Positions 6,982 to 14,008 of a stretch of 20,071 bases of DNA are shown piece after piece. This DNA is from Candidatus Dadabacteria bacterium. GTDB taxonomy: Bacteria; Desulfobacterota_D; UBA1144; Nemesobacterales; UBA2774. Location: NCBI GenBank assembly GCA_020027805.1, contig JAHKKQ010000039.1, positions 1 to 20,071 on the forward strand. Reading direction: 5' to 3'. Every line of letters starts with the position of its first letter. The first letter of the stretch is position 1. The position numbers were made by a program, and so were the translations under genes. The notes under the pieces were generated by a model, which was not told where the DNA came from, ran no database searches, and worked only from the letters and a program-made list of their open reading frames with translations.

Positions 6982-7824
6982 ATGGGTATTAAAAAGTTCC
7001 GCCCCACTAGCGCGGGTACCAGGTTCAGATCGGGGTCGGATTATTCTGATATAACAGCGGAAAAACCTCACAAACCCCTTACGTCGCCGTTGAAAAAAAG
7101 GGGCGGCAGGAATGCTCAGGGAAGGATCACGAGCTTCCAGAAGGGAGGGGGAAACAAGCGTCTTTACAGGGATATCGATTTCAAGCGTGACAAATACGAT
7201 GTGCCCGCAAAGGTGGAGTCGATTGAATACGACCCCAACCGCTCATCGAGGATAGCGCTCCTCTTTTATGTCGACGGAGAAAAGAGGTACATACTGGCGC
7301 CCGAAGGGCTCAAAGTCGGCGATACAGTATTCTCGGGGGACAATGTGGAAGTAGCCCTCGGTAATGCGCTCCCGCTTAAAAGCATTCCCGTCGGCACTGT
7401 GGTTCACAACGTGGAGATGAAGCCGAAGGGAGGGGGCAAGCTCGCGAGGGCGGCAGGGGCTTCGGCCCAGATCGTCGCGAGGGAAGGCGGCTATGCCCAG
7501 CTTAAGTTGACCTCTGGTGAAATACGCTTGATAAGCGTCCAATGCATGGCGACGGTCGGTAAGATCGGTAACGCCGAGCACGAGCTGATATCGATAGGAA
7601 AGGCCGGAAGGCAGAGACACAGGGGCAAACGCCCCCACGTCAGGGGCGTGGCTATGAACCCGGTGGATCATCCGCACGGAGGCGGAGAAGGTAAGGCCAG
7701 CAAAGGCAACCCTCATCCCGTATCGCCGTGGGGCTGGATAACGATCGGATACAAAACAAGAAAGAATAAGAGAACAGATGATTTCATAGTAAAACGCAGA
7801 AGAATCGGTTACGGGATGGATTAG
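6982..7824 (+). CDS. rplB: 50S ribosomal protein L2
   Basis: One of the most conserved 50S proteins; it contacts the peptidyl transferase region and forms an intersubunit bridge. The 280-residue protein is complete: KKRGGRNAQGRIT near the N-terminus, YDPNRSSRIALL, the HNVEMKPKGGG segment, and the universal NPVDHPHGGGEG motif starting at Asn226, with His230 and His232. The ATG follows the rplW stop by 2 nt, with GAGGGAG in the rplW tail as ribosome site. Slightly longer than the common 273-276 residues because of N-terminal residues. Confidence 0.97.
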   Translation: MGIKKFRPTSAGTRFRSGSDYSDITAEKPHKPLTSPLKKRGGRNAQGRITSFQKGGGNKRLYRDIDFKRDKYDVPAKVESIEYDPNRSSRIALLFYVDGEKRYILAPEGLKVGDTVFSGDNVEVALGNALPLKSIPVGTVVHNVEMKPKGGGKLARAAGASAQIVAREGGYAQLKLTSGEIRLISVQCMATVGKIGNAEHELISIGKAGRQRHRGKRPHVRGVAMNPVDHPHGGGEGKASKGNPHPVSPWGWITIGYKTRKNKRTDDFIVKRRRIGYGMD

Positions 7825-7832
7825 GAGAGGTT

Positions 7833-8126
7833 ATGCCAAGATCAAGCAAGAAAGGCCCATATGTCAGTGAGAGACTGCAGGAAAAAGTGGAAGCCGAGAG
7901 GTCATCGGGCAGCCAGCGTATCATCAGGACCTGGTCCAGAAGATCCATGGTCACTCCGGATATGATCGGCCTCACGTTCGCGGTCTATAACGGCAGGAAG
8001 TTTATCCCCGTTTACGTTACCGAACATATGGTGGGTCACAAGCTGGGTGAATTCTCTCCGACGAGAACCTTTACAGGACATACCGGGGATAAAAAAGCAA
8101 AAATATCGAAAGGCAAATCCGACTAA
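7833..8126 (+). CDS. rpsS: 30S ribosomal protein S19
   Basis: Part of the 30S head with S13, near the A-site finger of 23S rRNA. The 97-residue protein carries SSKKGPYV at the start, TWSRRSMVTPDMIG, and the signature VTEHMVGHKLGEFSPTRTF. GGAGAGG at 7824-7830 overlaps the rplB stop and serves the ATG at 7833. Length is normal. Confidence 0.97.
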   Translation: MPRSSKKGPYVSERLQEKVEAERSSGSQRIIRTWSRRSMVTPDMIGLTFAVYNGRKFIPVYVTEHMVGHKLGEFSPTRTFTGHTGDKKAKISKGKSD

Positions 8127-8138
8127 GAAGGGAATAAA

Positions 8139-8477
8139 ATGGTTTCGCAAGCCGTAAGAAAATATTATAGATCGTCTCCGAAAAAACTTGGCCCCGTTCT
8201 GGAATTGATTAGGGGGAACGGTGTGGAAAACGCATTCACTATACTTTCTGCTGTCCGCAGGAGGTCGGCGCCCGATATCGCGAAGCTGTTAAAGTCCGCG
8301 GTGGCTAATGCGGCCGAAAAGGGTCACAGCGATACCGACACCCTCTATATAAAAGAAGCCTACGCATCGAAAGGGCCTACGCTCAAGAGAATCCGCGCGA
8401 GGGCCATGGGAAGGGCCGCGTCGAGGAAAAAAAGAATGAGCCATATAACAATAGTACTTGAAGAGAGGGGGCTATAA
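8139..8477 (+). CDS. rplV: 50S ribosomal protein L22
   Basis: L22 binds several 23S domains and its hairpin narrows the exit tunnel opposite L4. The 112-residue protein has RSSPKKLGPVLELIRG at the N-terminus, KLLKSAVANAAEKG in the middle and the tip and closing strand PTLKRIRARAMGRAASRKKRMSHI (written here only as the family-defining end region, about residues 84-107). Its stop lies 1 nt before the TTG start of rpsC. Complete. Confidence 0.95.
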   Translation: MVSQAVRKYYRSSPKKLGPVLELIRGNGVENAFTILSAVRRRSAPDIAKLLKSAVANAAEKGHSDTDTLYIKEAYASKGPTLKRIRARAMGRAASRKKRMSHITIVLEERGL

Positions 8478-8478
8478 A

Positions 8479-9132
8479 TTGGGTCAGAAAGTATGCCCTA
8501 TAGGGCTTAGACTGGGAATAACGAAGACTTGGGACTCCAAATGGTTTGCGGAGAAGAAGAAATATACGGACCTCCTGCACGAGGATCTGAAGATCAGGAA
8601 TCTTATTAAGAAGGAGTTCTACCAGGCTGCAATTTCCAAGATCGAGCTCGAACGCGCATCTTCCGAGAGGGTGAGGATCATCATTAACTCCGCCCGGCCG
8701 GGAATGATTATCGGAAGGAAGGGGCAGGAGATTGAGTCCCTTCGCCAGAGACTATCCAAGATGACGGGGAAGGATATTTATCTCGATATCCGGGAGGTCA
8801 AAAGGCCCGAAATCGACTCGCAGCTCGTGGCCGAGAATATCGCGCTCCAGATCGAAAGGCGTGTCGCATACAGGCGTGCCATGAAGAGGGGCATCGCGTC
8901 CGCTCTCAGGCTGGGGGCCCTCGGCATCAAGGTGATGGTATCGGGCAGGCTCGGAGGGGCGGAGATAGCGAGGCAGGAGTGGTACAGGGAAGGCAGGGTC
9001 CCCCTCGCGACACTGAGGGCCGACATAGATTACGGCTTCGCTCAGGCGAAAACGACCTACGGAATAATTGGAATCAAGGTTTGGATTTTTAAAGGCGAAG
9101 TAATCGAAAGGAAACACAAACAAACTGTTTGA
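8479..9132 (+). CDS. rpsC: 30S ribosomal protein S3
   Basis: S3 forms part of the mRNA entry channel. The 217-residue protein begins MGQKVCPIGLRLGIT, the standard S3 start, which fixes the TTG at 8479 (ribosome site AGAGGGGG ending at 8471). An upstream in-frame TTG at 8458 would add seven residues inside rplV and is less likely. The KH domain has its G-x-x-G as G79-R80-K81-G82. The C-terminal domain carries GALGIKVMVSGRLGGAEIA and DIDYGFAQAKTTYG, as in the family. Complete. Confidence 0.96.
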   Translation: MGQKVCPIGLRLGITKTWDSKWFAEKKKYTDLLHEDLKIRNLIKKEFYQAAISKIELERASSERVRIIINSARPGMIIGRKGQEIESLRQRLSKMTGKDIYLDIREVKRPEIDSQLVAENIALQIERRVAYRRAMKRGIASALRLGALGIKVMVSGRLGGAEIARQEWYREGRVPLATLRADIDYGFAQAKTTYGIIGIKVWIFKGEVIERKHKQTV

Positions 9133-9144
9133 CGGTGACTATTA

Positions 9145-9570
9145 ATGTTACAGCCAGCGCGTACTAAATACAGAAAGCTTCACAAAGGCAGGATCAGGGG
9201 AAAGGCTACGAAAGGGGCCTCGATGGCTTACGGAGAGTTCGGACTCCAGTCACTCGAAGGGGGGAAGCTGAGCTCGAGACAGATAGAGGCCGCGCGTATC
9301 GCGATAACCCGCCATGTCAAAAGGGGGGCGAAGCTCTGGATCAGGGTTTTCCCGCACAAGGCGATAACGAAGAAGCCTGCCGAAACAAGGATGGGTAAAG
9401 GAAAGGGAGACGTGGACAGCTACGTAGCGCCTGTCAGAAGGGGAACCATGATTTACGAAATAAGCGGACTTCCTCTCGACCTCGCGAAGGAGGCGTTCAG
9501 GCTCGCGTCTCATAAGCTGCCCATTAAAACGCGTCTCGTATCACGTCAGGAAGGGGATATACTCGGATGA
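9145..9570 (+). CDS. rplP: 50S ribosomal protein L16
   Basis: L16 organises the A-site region of the 50S subunit and joins late in assembly. The 141-residue protein starts MLQPARTKYRKLHKGR, has LSSRQIEAARIAITRHVKRG, WIRVFPHKAITKKP and the RMGKGKGDV turn, all family signatures. Start ATG at 9145 is 12 nt after the rpsC stop with only a weak ribosome site, so coupling is likely. The end overlaps rpmC by 4 nt. Confidence 0.96.
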   Translation: MLQPARTKYRKLHKGRIRGKATKGASMAYGEFGLQSLEGGKLSSRQIEAARIAITRHVKRGAKLWIRVFPHKAITKKPAETRMGKGKGDVDSYVAPVRRGTMIYEISGLPLDLAKEAFRLASHKLPIKTRLVSRQEGDILG

Positions 9571-9770
9571 AGGCAAGCGATATCAGGGAATTGACGGAAA
9601 ACGAGCTCAACAAGAAGAAAACCGAACTTATGGAAGAGATTTTCAATCTGAGGATTCAGGTCAGCACTCAGCAGACGACGAATTTTGCGAGGATCGGCAA
9701 ATTGAAAAAGGACCTTGCGCGTCTCCTGACAGTGATAAGAGAAAAAGAAATTTCTACAGGGAGAAGCTAG
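9567..9770 (+). CDS. rpmC: 50S ribosomal protein L29
   Basis: Small two-helix protein at the tunnel exit next to L23. The 67 residues show the helical pattern and the start MKASDIRELTENELNKKK, with NLRIQVSTQQTTNFARIGKLKKDLARLLTV forming the second helix in the conserved manner (about 27-57). ATG at 9567 overlaps the rplP stop by 4 nt, and AGGAAGGGG upstream (9549-9556) fits a ribosome site. Normal length and position between rplP and rpsQ. Confidence 0.94.
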   Translation: MKASDIRELTENELNKKKTELMEEIFNLRIQVSTQQTTNFARIGKLKKDLARLLTVIREKEISTGRS

Positions 9771-9774
9771 ATTA

Positions 9775-10077
9775 ATGCCGAGAGGTAAATATAAGACTAA
9801 AATCGGGACTGTCGTCAGCGACAAAATGGATAAAACTGTCGTAGTCGACGTGATTCAAATAAAAAAAGACCCTACATACAAAAAAGCCGTGAAGAGAAAC
9901 ACCAAATTCAAGGCCCACGACGAAAGAGAAGAGTGCAAGGTCGGCGACAAGGTCCTGATACTTGAAACGAGGCCCTACAGCAAGACCAAGAGGTGGAGGG
10001 TCAGCAAGATTCTCGAGCGCGGTATTCAGCTGGAGATTGAGGTTGATGCAGAAAATTTGGGAGGGAATTCCAAGTGA
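9775..10077 (+). CDS. rpsQ: 30S ribosomal protein S17
   Basis: OB-fold primary 16S-binding protein of the 30S body. The 100-residue protein carries IGTVVSDKMDKTVVV, HDEREECKVGDKVLI and ETRPYSKTKRWRV, which are the S17 signatures. It is about 10-15 residues longer than usual because of a short acidic C-terminal tail (ERGIQLEIEVDAENLGG). Four-nt overlap with rplN. Confidence 0.95.
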   Translation: MPRGKYKTKIGTVVSDKMDKTVVVDVIQIKKDPTYKKAVKRNTKFKAHDEREECKVGDKVLILETRPYSKTKRWRVSKILERGIQLEIEVDAENLGGNSK

Positions 10078-10442
10078 TTAGCTCGACAACGTTTTTGGAT
10101 TCAGCCGACAATACGGGGGCAAAGAGGCTTTACTGTATCAAGGTTCTCGGAGGCACGCGCAGAAAATACGCGAGGCTCGGCGACGTCGTGGTCGTTTCTA
10201 TAAAAGAAGCCATCCCCAACTCGAAGGTCGAAAAGGGGACGGTGCAAAGGGCGGTGATCGTTAGGACGAGGAAAGAGCAGAGGAGGACCGACGGCTCTTA
10301 CGTCAGGTTCGACAATAACGCGGCCGTGCTTATTACGAAAGACAACGAGCCTATGGGCACACGTGTTTTTGGCCCCATAGCCAGAGAGCTCCGTACAAAA
10401 GGGTTCATGAAAATTATTTCTCTTGCGCCGGAGGTGGTTTAA
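10074..10442 (+). CDS. rplN: 50S ribosomal protein L14
   Basis: L14 contributes to intersubunit bridges and is the target of the silencing factor RsfS in other bacteria. The 122-residue protein shows DSADNTGAKRLYCIKVLGG, RLGDVVVVSIKEA, YVRFDNNAAVLI and GTRVFGPIARELR, all diagnostic. The start is GTG at 10074, sharing 4 nt with the rpsQ stop; GGGAGGG at 10059-10065 region is the ribosome site. It is the first gene of the spc set, and there is no promoter or gap here, so S10 and spc look fused. Confidence 0.97.
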   Translation: MISSTTFLDSADNTGAKRLYCIKVLGGTRRKYARLGDVVVVSIKEAIPNSKVEKGTVQRAVIVRTRKEQRRTDGSYVRFDNNAAVLITKDNEPMGTRVFGPIARELRTKGFMKIISLAPEVV

Positions 10443-10443
10443 G

Positions 10444-10800
10444 GTGGGGGCGAAGGCGATGAAGGATTCGACAACAGGTAAGAAACTGCATATCAAATCG
10501 GGAGATACCGTTTACGTAATCGCCGGAAAAGAAAAGGGCAAGACCGGCAAAGTCATAAAGGTGCTTCATAAGAAAGACGGCGCTCTGGTGGAGAAGCTCA
10601 ACATCGTGAAACGCCATCAGAAGCAGTCGCAGAAGAACCCGACGGGCGGAATAGTTGAGAAAGAATCCCCGATCCACATATCTAACTTGATGATTTACGA
10701 CCCGTCCGAGAGGAAACCCGTACGCATCGGACGTAAATTCCTCGGCAGCGGGGAGAAAGTGAGATACAGCAAAAAGAGCGGAGAGGAGATTAAGAAATAA
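10444..10800 (+). CDS. rplX: 50S ribosomal protein L24
   Basis: L24 is an assembly initiator binding the 5' part of 23S rRNA. The KOW motif is seen in KSGDTVYVIAGKEKGKTGKV, and the NIVKRHQK and GGIVEKESPIHISN segments are typical. I chose GTG at 10444, 8 nt after a strong GGAGGT (10430-10435), giving 118 residues; ATG at 10459 or TTG at 10423 (inside rplN) are other in-frame options. The end overlaps rplE by 1 nt. Confidence 0.93.
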   Translation: MGAKAMKDSTTGKKLHIKSGDTVYVIAGKEKGKTGKVIKVLHKKDGALVEKLNIVKRHQKQSQKNPTGGIVEKESPIHISNLMIYDPSERKPVRIGRKFLGSGEKVRYSKKSGEEIKK

Positions 10801-11354
10801 TGGTCCCCAGGCTGAAAGAAGTTTATAAGAACAATGTAGTCCCGTCGCTGAAGAGCAAGTTCTCCTATAAGAACCATATGGAGATACCCAGGGTCGAGAA
10901 GATTGTTATCAACATGGGTCTCGGGAGGCTGACGGACGGCGGGAAGGACAAGAAGATAATGGAAGAGGCGGTTGAGGAGCTTGGGCTCATAACCGGACAG
11001 AGGCCCGTAGTCAGGCTGGCGAGGAAATCGATCGCGGGGTTTAAATTGAGAGAAGGCGTGCCGATAGGATGCTCGGTCACCCTCAGGGGCAACAAAATGT
11101 ACGAATTCCTCGATAGGCTTATTAATCTCACGCTGCCTCGGGTAAGGGACTTCCGCGGAGTGTCAGCAAAGGCGTTTGACGGGAGTGGAAACTATACCCT
11201 GGGTCTTAAGGAGCAGATTATCTTCCCGGAGATCGATTACAGCAAGGTACAGAACGTAAAAGGAATGAACATCACCATAGTCACGACAGCGCGCACGGAC
11301 GATGAGTCGAGGGGGCTGCTTCGTGAGTTCGGCATGCCGTTTATTGCAAATTAA
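10800..11354 (+). CDS. rplE: 50S ribosomal protein L5
   Basis: L5 binds 5S rRNA in the central protuberance. The 184-residue protein is complete: MEIPRVEKIVINMGLG, GQRPVVRLARKSIAGFKLREG, LPRVRDFRGVS, and the C-terminal block NITIVTTARTDDESRGLL. ATG at 10800 uses the last base of the rplX stop, with GGAGAGGAG at 10780-10788 upstream. Length and order are normal. Confidence 0.97.
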   Translation: MVPRLKEVYKNNVVPSLKSKFSYKNHMEIPRVEKIVINMGLGRLTDGGKDKKIMEEAVEELGLITGQRPVVRLARKSIAGFKLREGVPIGCSVTLRGNKMYEFLDRLINLTLPRVRDFRGVSAKAFDGSGNYTLGLKEQIIFPEIDYSKVQNVKGMNITIVTTARTDDESRGLLREFGMPFIAN

Positions 11355-11368
11355 GGGAGAAGGGAGTA

Positions 11369-11554
11369 ATGACACGAAAAGCACTGATGGAGAAATCGAT
11401 TAAAGAGCCGAAGTTCAAAGTGAGAGCCAACAATCGTTGCCCTTTATGCGGCAGGCCCAGGGCGTTCTTGAGGAAGTTCAATATGTGCAGATTGTGTTTC
11501 AGGGAACTTGCCAGCTTCGGCAAGATTCCCGGTGTAAGGAAATCGAGCTGGTAG
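11369..11554 (+). CDS. rpsN: 30S ribosomal protein S14, zinc-binding type
   Basis: S14 of the 30S head, in the short (type Z) form: 61 residues with four cysteines, C24-x2-C27 and C40-x2-C43, that should bind zinc, and the ending FGKIPGVRKSSW typical of this form. AAGGGAG just upstream serves the ATG at 11369. The 48-nt gap to rpsH holds only the ribosome site for rpsH. The zinc-free long form is not in this window. Confidence 0.97.
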   Translation: MTRKALMEKSIKEPKFKVRANNRCPLCGRPRAFLRKFNMCRLCFRELASFGKIPGVRKSSW

Positions 11555-11602
11555 ATGAGAAATTTATTCCCGACGGATTCTAATAAAGGGGCGACTAGAT
11601 AA

Positions 11603-11995
11603 ATGACAGACCCAATAGCAGACATGTTAACGAGGATTAGGAACGCCATAATAGCGGGGCATAAATCCGCAGCGCTGCCGTCATCCGGTATTAAAGCGGA
11701 GCTGGCGAGAATATTAAAGGACCAGGGTTTCATCGCGGATTATAAGGCGGAAGAGCAAGACGGAAGAAAAATCATTAAAATTACGCTCGCATATACCCCC
11801 GACAGGGAAAGCGTAATAAAAGAGATTCGCAGGGTCAGCAAGCCGAGCCGCAGGGTATATGTAAACAAAGACGAGATACCGCGTATTAAGGGCGGGTTGG
11901 GGATTTGCATACTTTCGACGTCCAAGGGAATTATGACGGGCGCGCAGGCGCGCCGGCAGGGTATAGGCGGCGAGCTTATCTGTTCAATATTGTGA
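11603..11995 (+). CDS. rpsH: 30S ribosomal protein S8
   Basis: S8 binds the central domain of 16S rRNA early in assembly and represses the spc operon in E. coli. The 130-residue protein begins TDPIADMLTRIRNAI and has GLGICILSTSKGIMTGAQARR and the closing IGGELICSIL. Complete. AAAGGGG at 11586-11592 serves the ATG at 11603. No E. coli-like S8 target can be judged by eye. Confidence 0.97.
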   Translation: MTDPIADMLTRIRNAIIAGHKSAALPSSGIKAELARILKDQGFIADYKAEEQDGRKIIKITLAYTPDRESVIKEIRRVSKPSRRVYVNKDEIPRIKGGLGICILSTSKGIMTGAQARRQGIGGELICSIL

Positions 11996-12005
11996 GGTAT
12001 TCTGA

Positions 12006-12554
12006 ATGTCTCGAATAGGAAGAAAACCGATAAAAGTCCCGAGCGGCGTAAAGATCAGCCTCGGGAAAAAGTTAGTGCAGATCGAAGGCGCGAAGGGCAG
12101 GCTTTCCTGGGATATCCCGGAAGGCGTTACCGCGAAGGTCGAGGACGAGAATATCCTCGTAGAACGCATCAACGACCAGAAAAGTGTAAAAGCGCTCCAC
12201 GGTCTGACCCGCGCCGTTATATCGAATATGGTTACAGGCGTGAGCGACGGTTTTACGCGGACCCTCGACATTGTCGGGGTTGGCTACAAGGCGGAAGCCC
12301 TTGGCAAGAACCTGATTAAGTTCAGCCTCGGGTATTCGAACCCCGTCGAATTCTCACTCCCGGACGGCGTATCGGTCGCGGTCGAGGAAAGGGGTACCAA
12401 GCTGATAATACAGGGAATCGACAAGCAGGTGGTCGGGCAAACCGCAGCCAGGATAAGGGAGCTGAGGCCGCCCGATTCGTATAAGGGCAAGGGTATCAGG
12501 TACTCGACCGAGAAAATGAAATTGAAACCCGGAAAGGCTGGTGCGAAAGGATAA
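12006..12554 (+). CDS. rplF: 50S ribosomal protein L6
   Basis: L6 lies at the base of the stalk near the factor-binding site. The 182-residue protein shows MSRIGRKPIKVPSGV at the start, the duplicated fold, GVGYKAEALGKNLIKFSLGYS, and the signature RELRPPDSYKGKGIRY near the C-terminus. Complete. GAGGT at 11994-11998 overlaps the rpsH stop and serves the ATG at 12006. Confidence 0.97.
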   Translation: MSRIGRKPIKVPSGVKISLGKKLVQIEGAKGRLSWDIPEGVTAKVEDENILVERINDQKSVKALHGLTRAVISNMVTGVSDGFTRTLDIVGVGYKAEALGKNLIKFSLGYSNPVEFSLPDGVSVAVEERGTKLIIQGIDKQVVGQTAARIRELRPPDSYKGKGIRYSTEKMKLKPGKAGAKG

Positions 12555-12555
12555 A

Positions 12556-12927
12556 ATGAAAAGAGTAAGCAGAAAAACGAAGAGGGCGTTCAGGCACGTA
12601 AGGGTAAGAAGGAAAATGTCCGGAACAGCGGAGAGGCCGAGGCTGGTTATCTTTAAATCGGCCAAGCATTTTTACGCGCAGATCATAGATGATCTGAGAG
12701 CGCACACGCTGGTTTCCGCTTCTTCGCTCACCCCTAAGGTCAGGGAAACGCTCGGTAAGGAAAAATTGAACAAGACGGATGCGGCAAAAATCGTCGGTGA
12801 GTATATCGGGGAGCTTTCGGTCGCTATGGGTATTAAGCAAGTCTGTTTCGACCGCGGCGGGTATCCGTATCACGGAAGGATAAAGTCTTTTGCGGACGCG
12901 GCGAGAGCAGCCGGTCTGGAGTTTTAA
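12556..12927 (+). CDS. rplR: 50S ribosomal protein L18
   Basis: 5S rRNA-binding protein of the central protuberance. The 123-residue protein has the basic N-terminus, SGTAERPRLVIFKSAKHFYAQ, and the closing FDRGGYPYHGRIKSFADAAR, all diagnostic. I chose the ATG at 12556 (AAAGGA at 12546-12551), 1 nt past the rplF stop; a GTG at 12541 within rplF would add five residues. Length is normal either way. Confidence 0.95.
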   Translation: MKRVSRKTKRAFRHVRVRRKMSGTAERPRLVIFKSAKHFYAQIIDDLRAHTLVSASSLTPKVRETLGKEKLNKTDAAKIVGEYIGELSVAMGIKQVCFDRGGYPYHGRIKSFADAARAAGLEF

Positions 12928-12965
12928 CATTTAGGTTGTTAATCGGTCTTTCGAGGGAGGTAAGC

Positions 12966-13499
12966 TTGCAAAAAGAAAAGATTGACCCGAATGAGTTCGA
13001 GCTCAAGGAAAAGGTCGTTCACATAAGGCGTGTTGCCAAGGTTACCAAGGGCGGAAAGAGGTTCCACTTTACCGCGCTCGCCGTAGTCGGAAATTCGGGC
13101 GGGATTATAGGCGTGGGGCTCGGCAAATCGAACGAGGTTCCGGATGCGATACGGAAGGCTATTGAAAAAGCCAAGAAGGGGCTTATCAGGGTCCCCATTC
13201 AGGGAAGCACTATTCCTCATGAAGTACACGGCGAACATGTGTCGAGCAGCGTGATGCTGATGCCGGCCGCGCCCGGAACGGGTGTTATAGCCGGAGGCGC
13301 TGTGAGAGCGGTGGTCGAGCTCGCCGGGATACACGACATTCTCTCGAAAGTTGTCGGGTCTACAAACCCGCTTAACGTAGTCAAGGCTGCGATAAACGGG
13401 CTCACCTTGCTGAGGATGCCCGAGGACGTCGCCAGGGTAAGGGGTAAGGAATTAAGTGAATTGGATCTTCCGAAATCTGTTTTAAGCCGAAGTCTCTAA
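12966..13499 (+). CDS. rpsE: 30S ribosomal protein S5
   Basis: S5 borders the mRNA entry channel and affects decoding accuracy. It has KVVHIRRVAKVTKGGKRFHF, the GLGKSNEVPDAIRKA helix, APGTGVIAGGAVRAV and GSTNPLNVVKA, all S5 signatures. TTG at 12966 (177 residues) lies 5 nt after GGGAGG (12955-12960); an in-frame TTG at 12936 would add ten residues and place the ribosome site inside the gene, so I reject it. In most bacteria rpmD follows; here the next gene is rplO after 77 nt. Confidence 0.96.
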   Translation: MQKEKIDPNEFELKEKVVHIRRVAKVTKGGKRFHFTALAVVGNSGGIIGVGLGKSNEVPDAIRKAIEKAKKGLIRVPIQGSTIPHEVHGEHVSSSVMLMPAAPGTGVIAGGAVRAVVELAGIHDILSKVVGSTNPLNVVKAAINGLTLLRMPEDVARVRGKELSELDLPKSVLSRSL

Positions 13500-13511
13500 T
13501 TGTATATTCAA

Positions 13512-13545
13512 CCCCTCCGCTCAAACGGCAGGATAGAGCGAGGGG
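13512..13545 (+). promoter_or_regulatory. Hairpin in the rpsE-rplO gap, where rpmD is usually found
   Basis: The arms CCCCTCCGCTC (13512-13522) and GAGCGAGGGG (13536-13545) pair over 10 bp with one bulged C around a 13-nt loop. A TTCTTTTT run comes ten bases later, so it is not a standard terminator, but it could attenuate transcription, mark an RNA-processing site, or bind a regulatory ribosomal protein. It occupies most of the 77-nt gap between rpsE and rplO. Seen by eye only. Confidence 0.5.
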
Positions 13546-13576
13546 CGTAAAATTCTTTTTAAGAGGGTCAATAATA

Positions 13577-14008
13577 ATGCTCAACAAGCTATCTCCCCAG
13601 CCGGGTTCGAAAAAGCAGAAAAAGAGAGTGGGGCGGGGTACCGGCAGTACCGGAAAAACGAGCGGTAAGGGACATAAAGGCCAGAGGGCCAGGTCCGGGG
13701 GCAAGGTTCCCGCGTGGTTCGAAGGTGGGCAGACCCCTTTGAAGATGAGATCTCCGAAAAGGGGTTTCACGAGCCGGAAGACCGAGAAGTTCGACATAAT
13801 CAACGTCGCGGATCTCAACAGATTCGGCGAAGGGGACGTCGTTACACGGGAAGAGTTCGTCGATGCGGGGCTCGTGAGGGGGAAGAACCCAGTGAAGGTG
13901 CTGGGGAACGGCGATCTCGACAGGGCGCTCACGGTCAAAGCCGACGCCTTCAGTAAGAGCGCTGTCGTGAAAATCGAGGAAAAGGGCGGTAAGGCAGATA
14001 TTATATGA
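13577..14008 (+). CDS. rplO: 50S ribosomal protein L15
   Basis: Late-assembly 50S protein. The 143-residue protein has the glycine-rich N-terminus (VGRGTGSTGKTSGKGHKGQRARSG, about residues 18-41), FEGGQTPLKMRSPKRGF, and the C-terminal Rossmann-like domain with VKVLGNGDLDRALTV. Complete and of normal length. The stop overlaps the secY start by 4 nt. It is preceded by a 77-nt gap in place of rpmD. Confidence 0.97.
   Translation: MLNKLSPQPGSKKQKKRVGRGTGSTGKTSGKGHKGQRARSGGKVPAWFEGGQTPLKMRSPKRGFTSRKTEKFDIINVADLNRFGEGDVVTREEFVDAGLVRGKNPVKVLGNGDLDRALTVKADAFSKSAVVKIEEKGGKADII

Noticed and set aside
12936..12965. Longer N-terminus for S5 from TTG at 12936
   Set aside because: It would bury the strong GGGAGG site at 12955-12960 inside the gene; TTG at 12966 fits both the site and the usual S5 start.
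13512..13560. A Rho-independent terminator after rpsE
   Set aside because: The T-run is about ten bases away from the stem rather than next to it, and the operon clearly continues into rplO and secY. Kept only as a hairpin.
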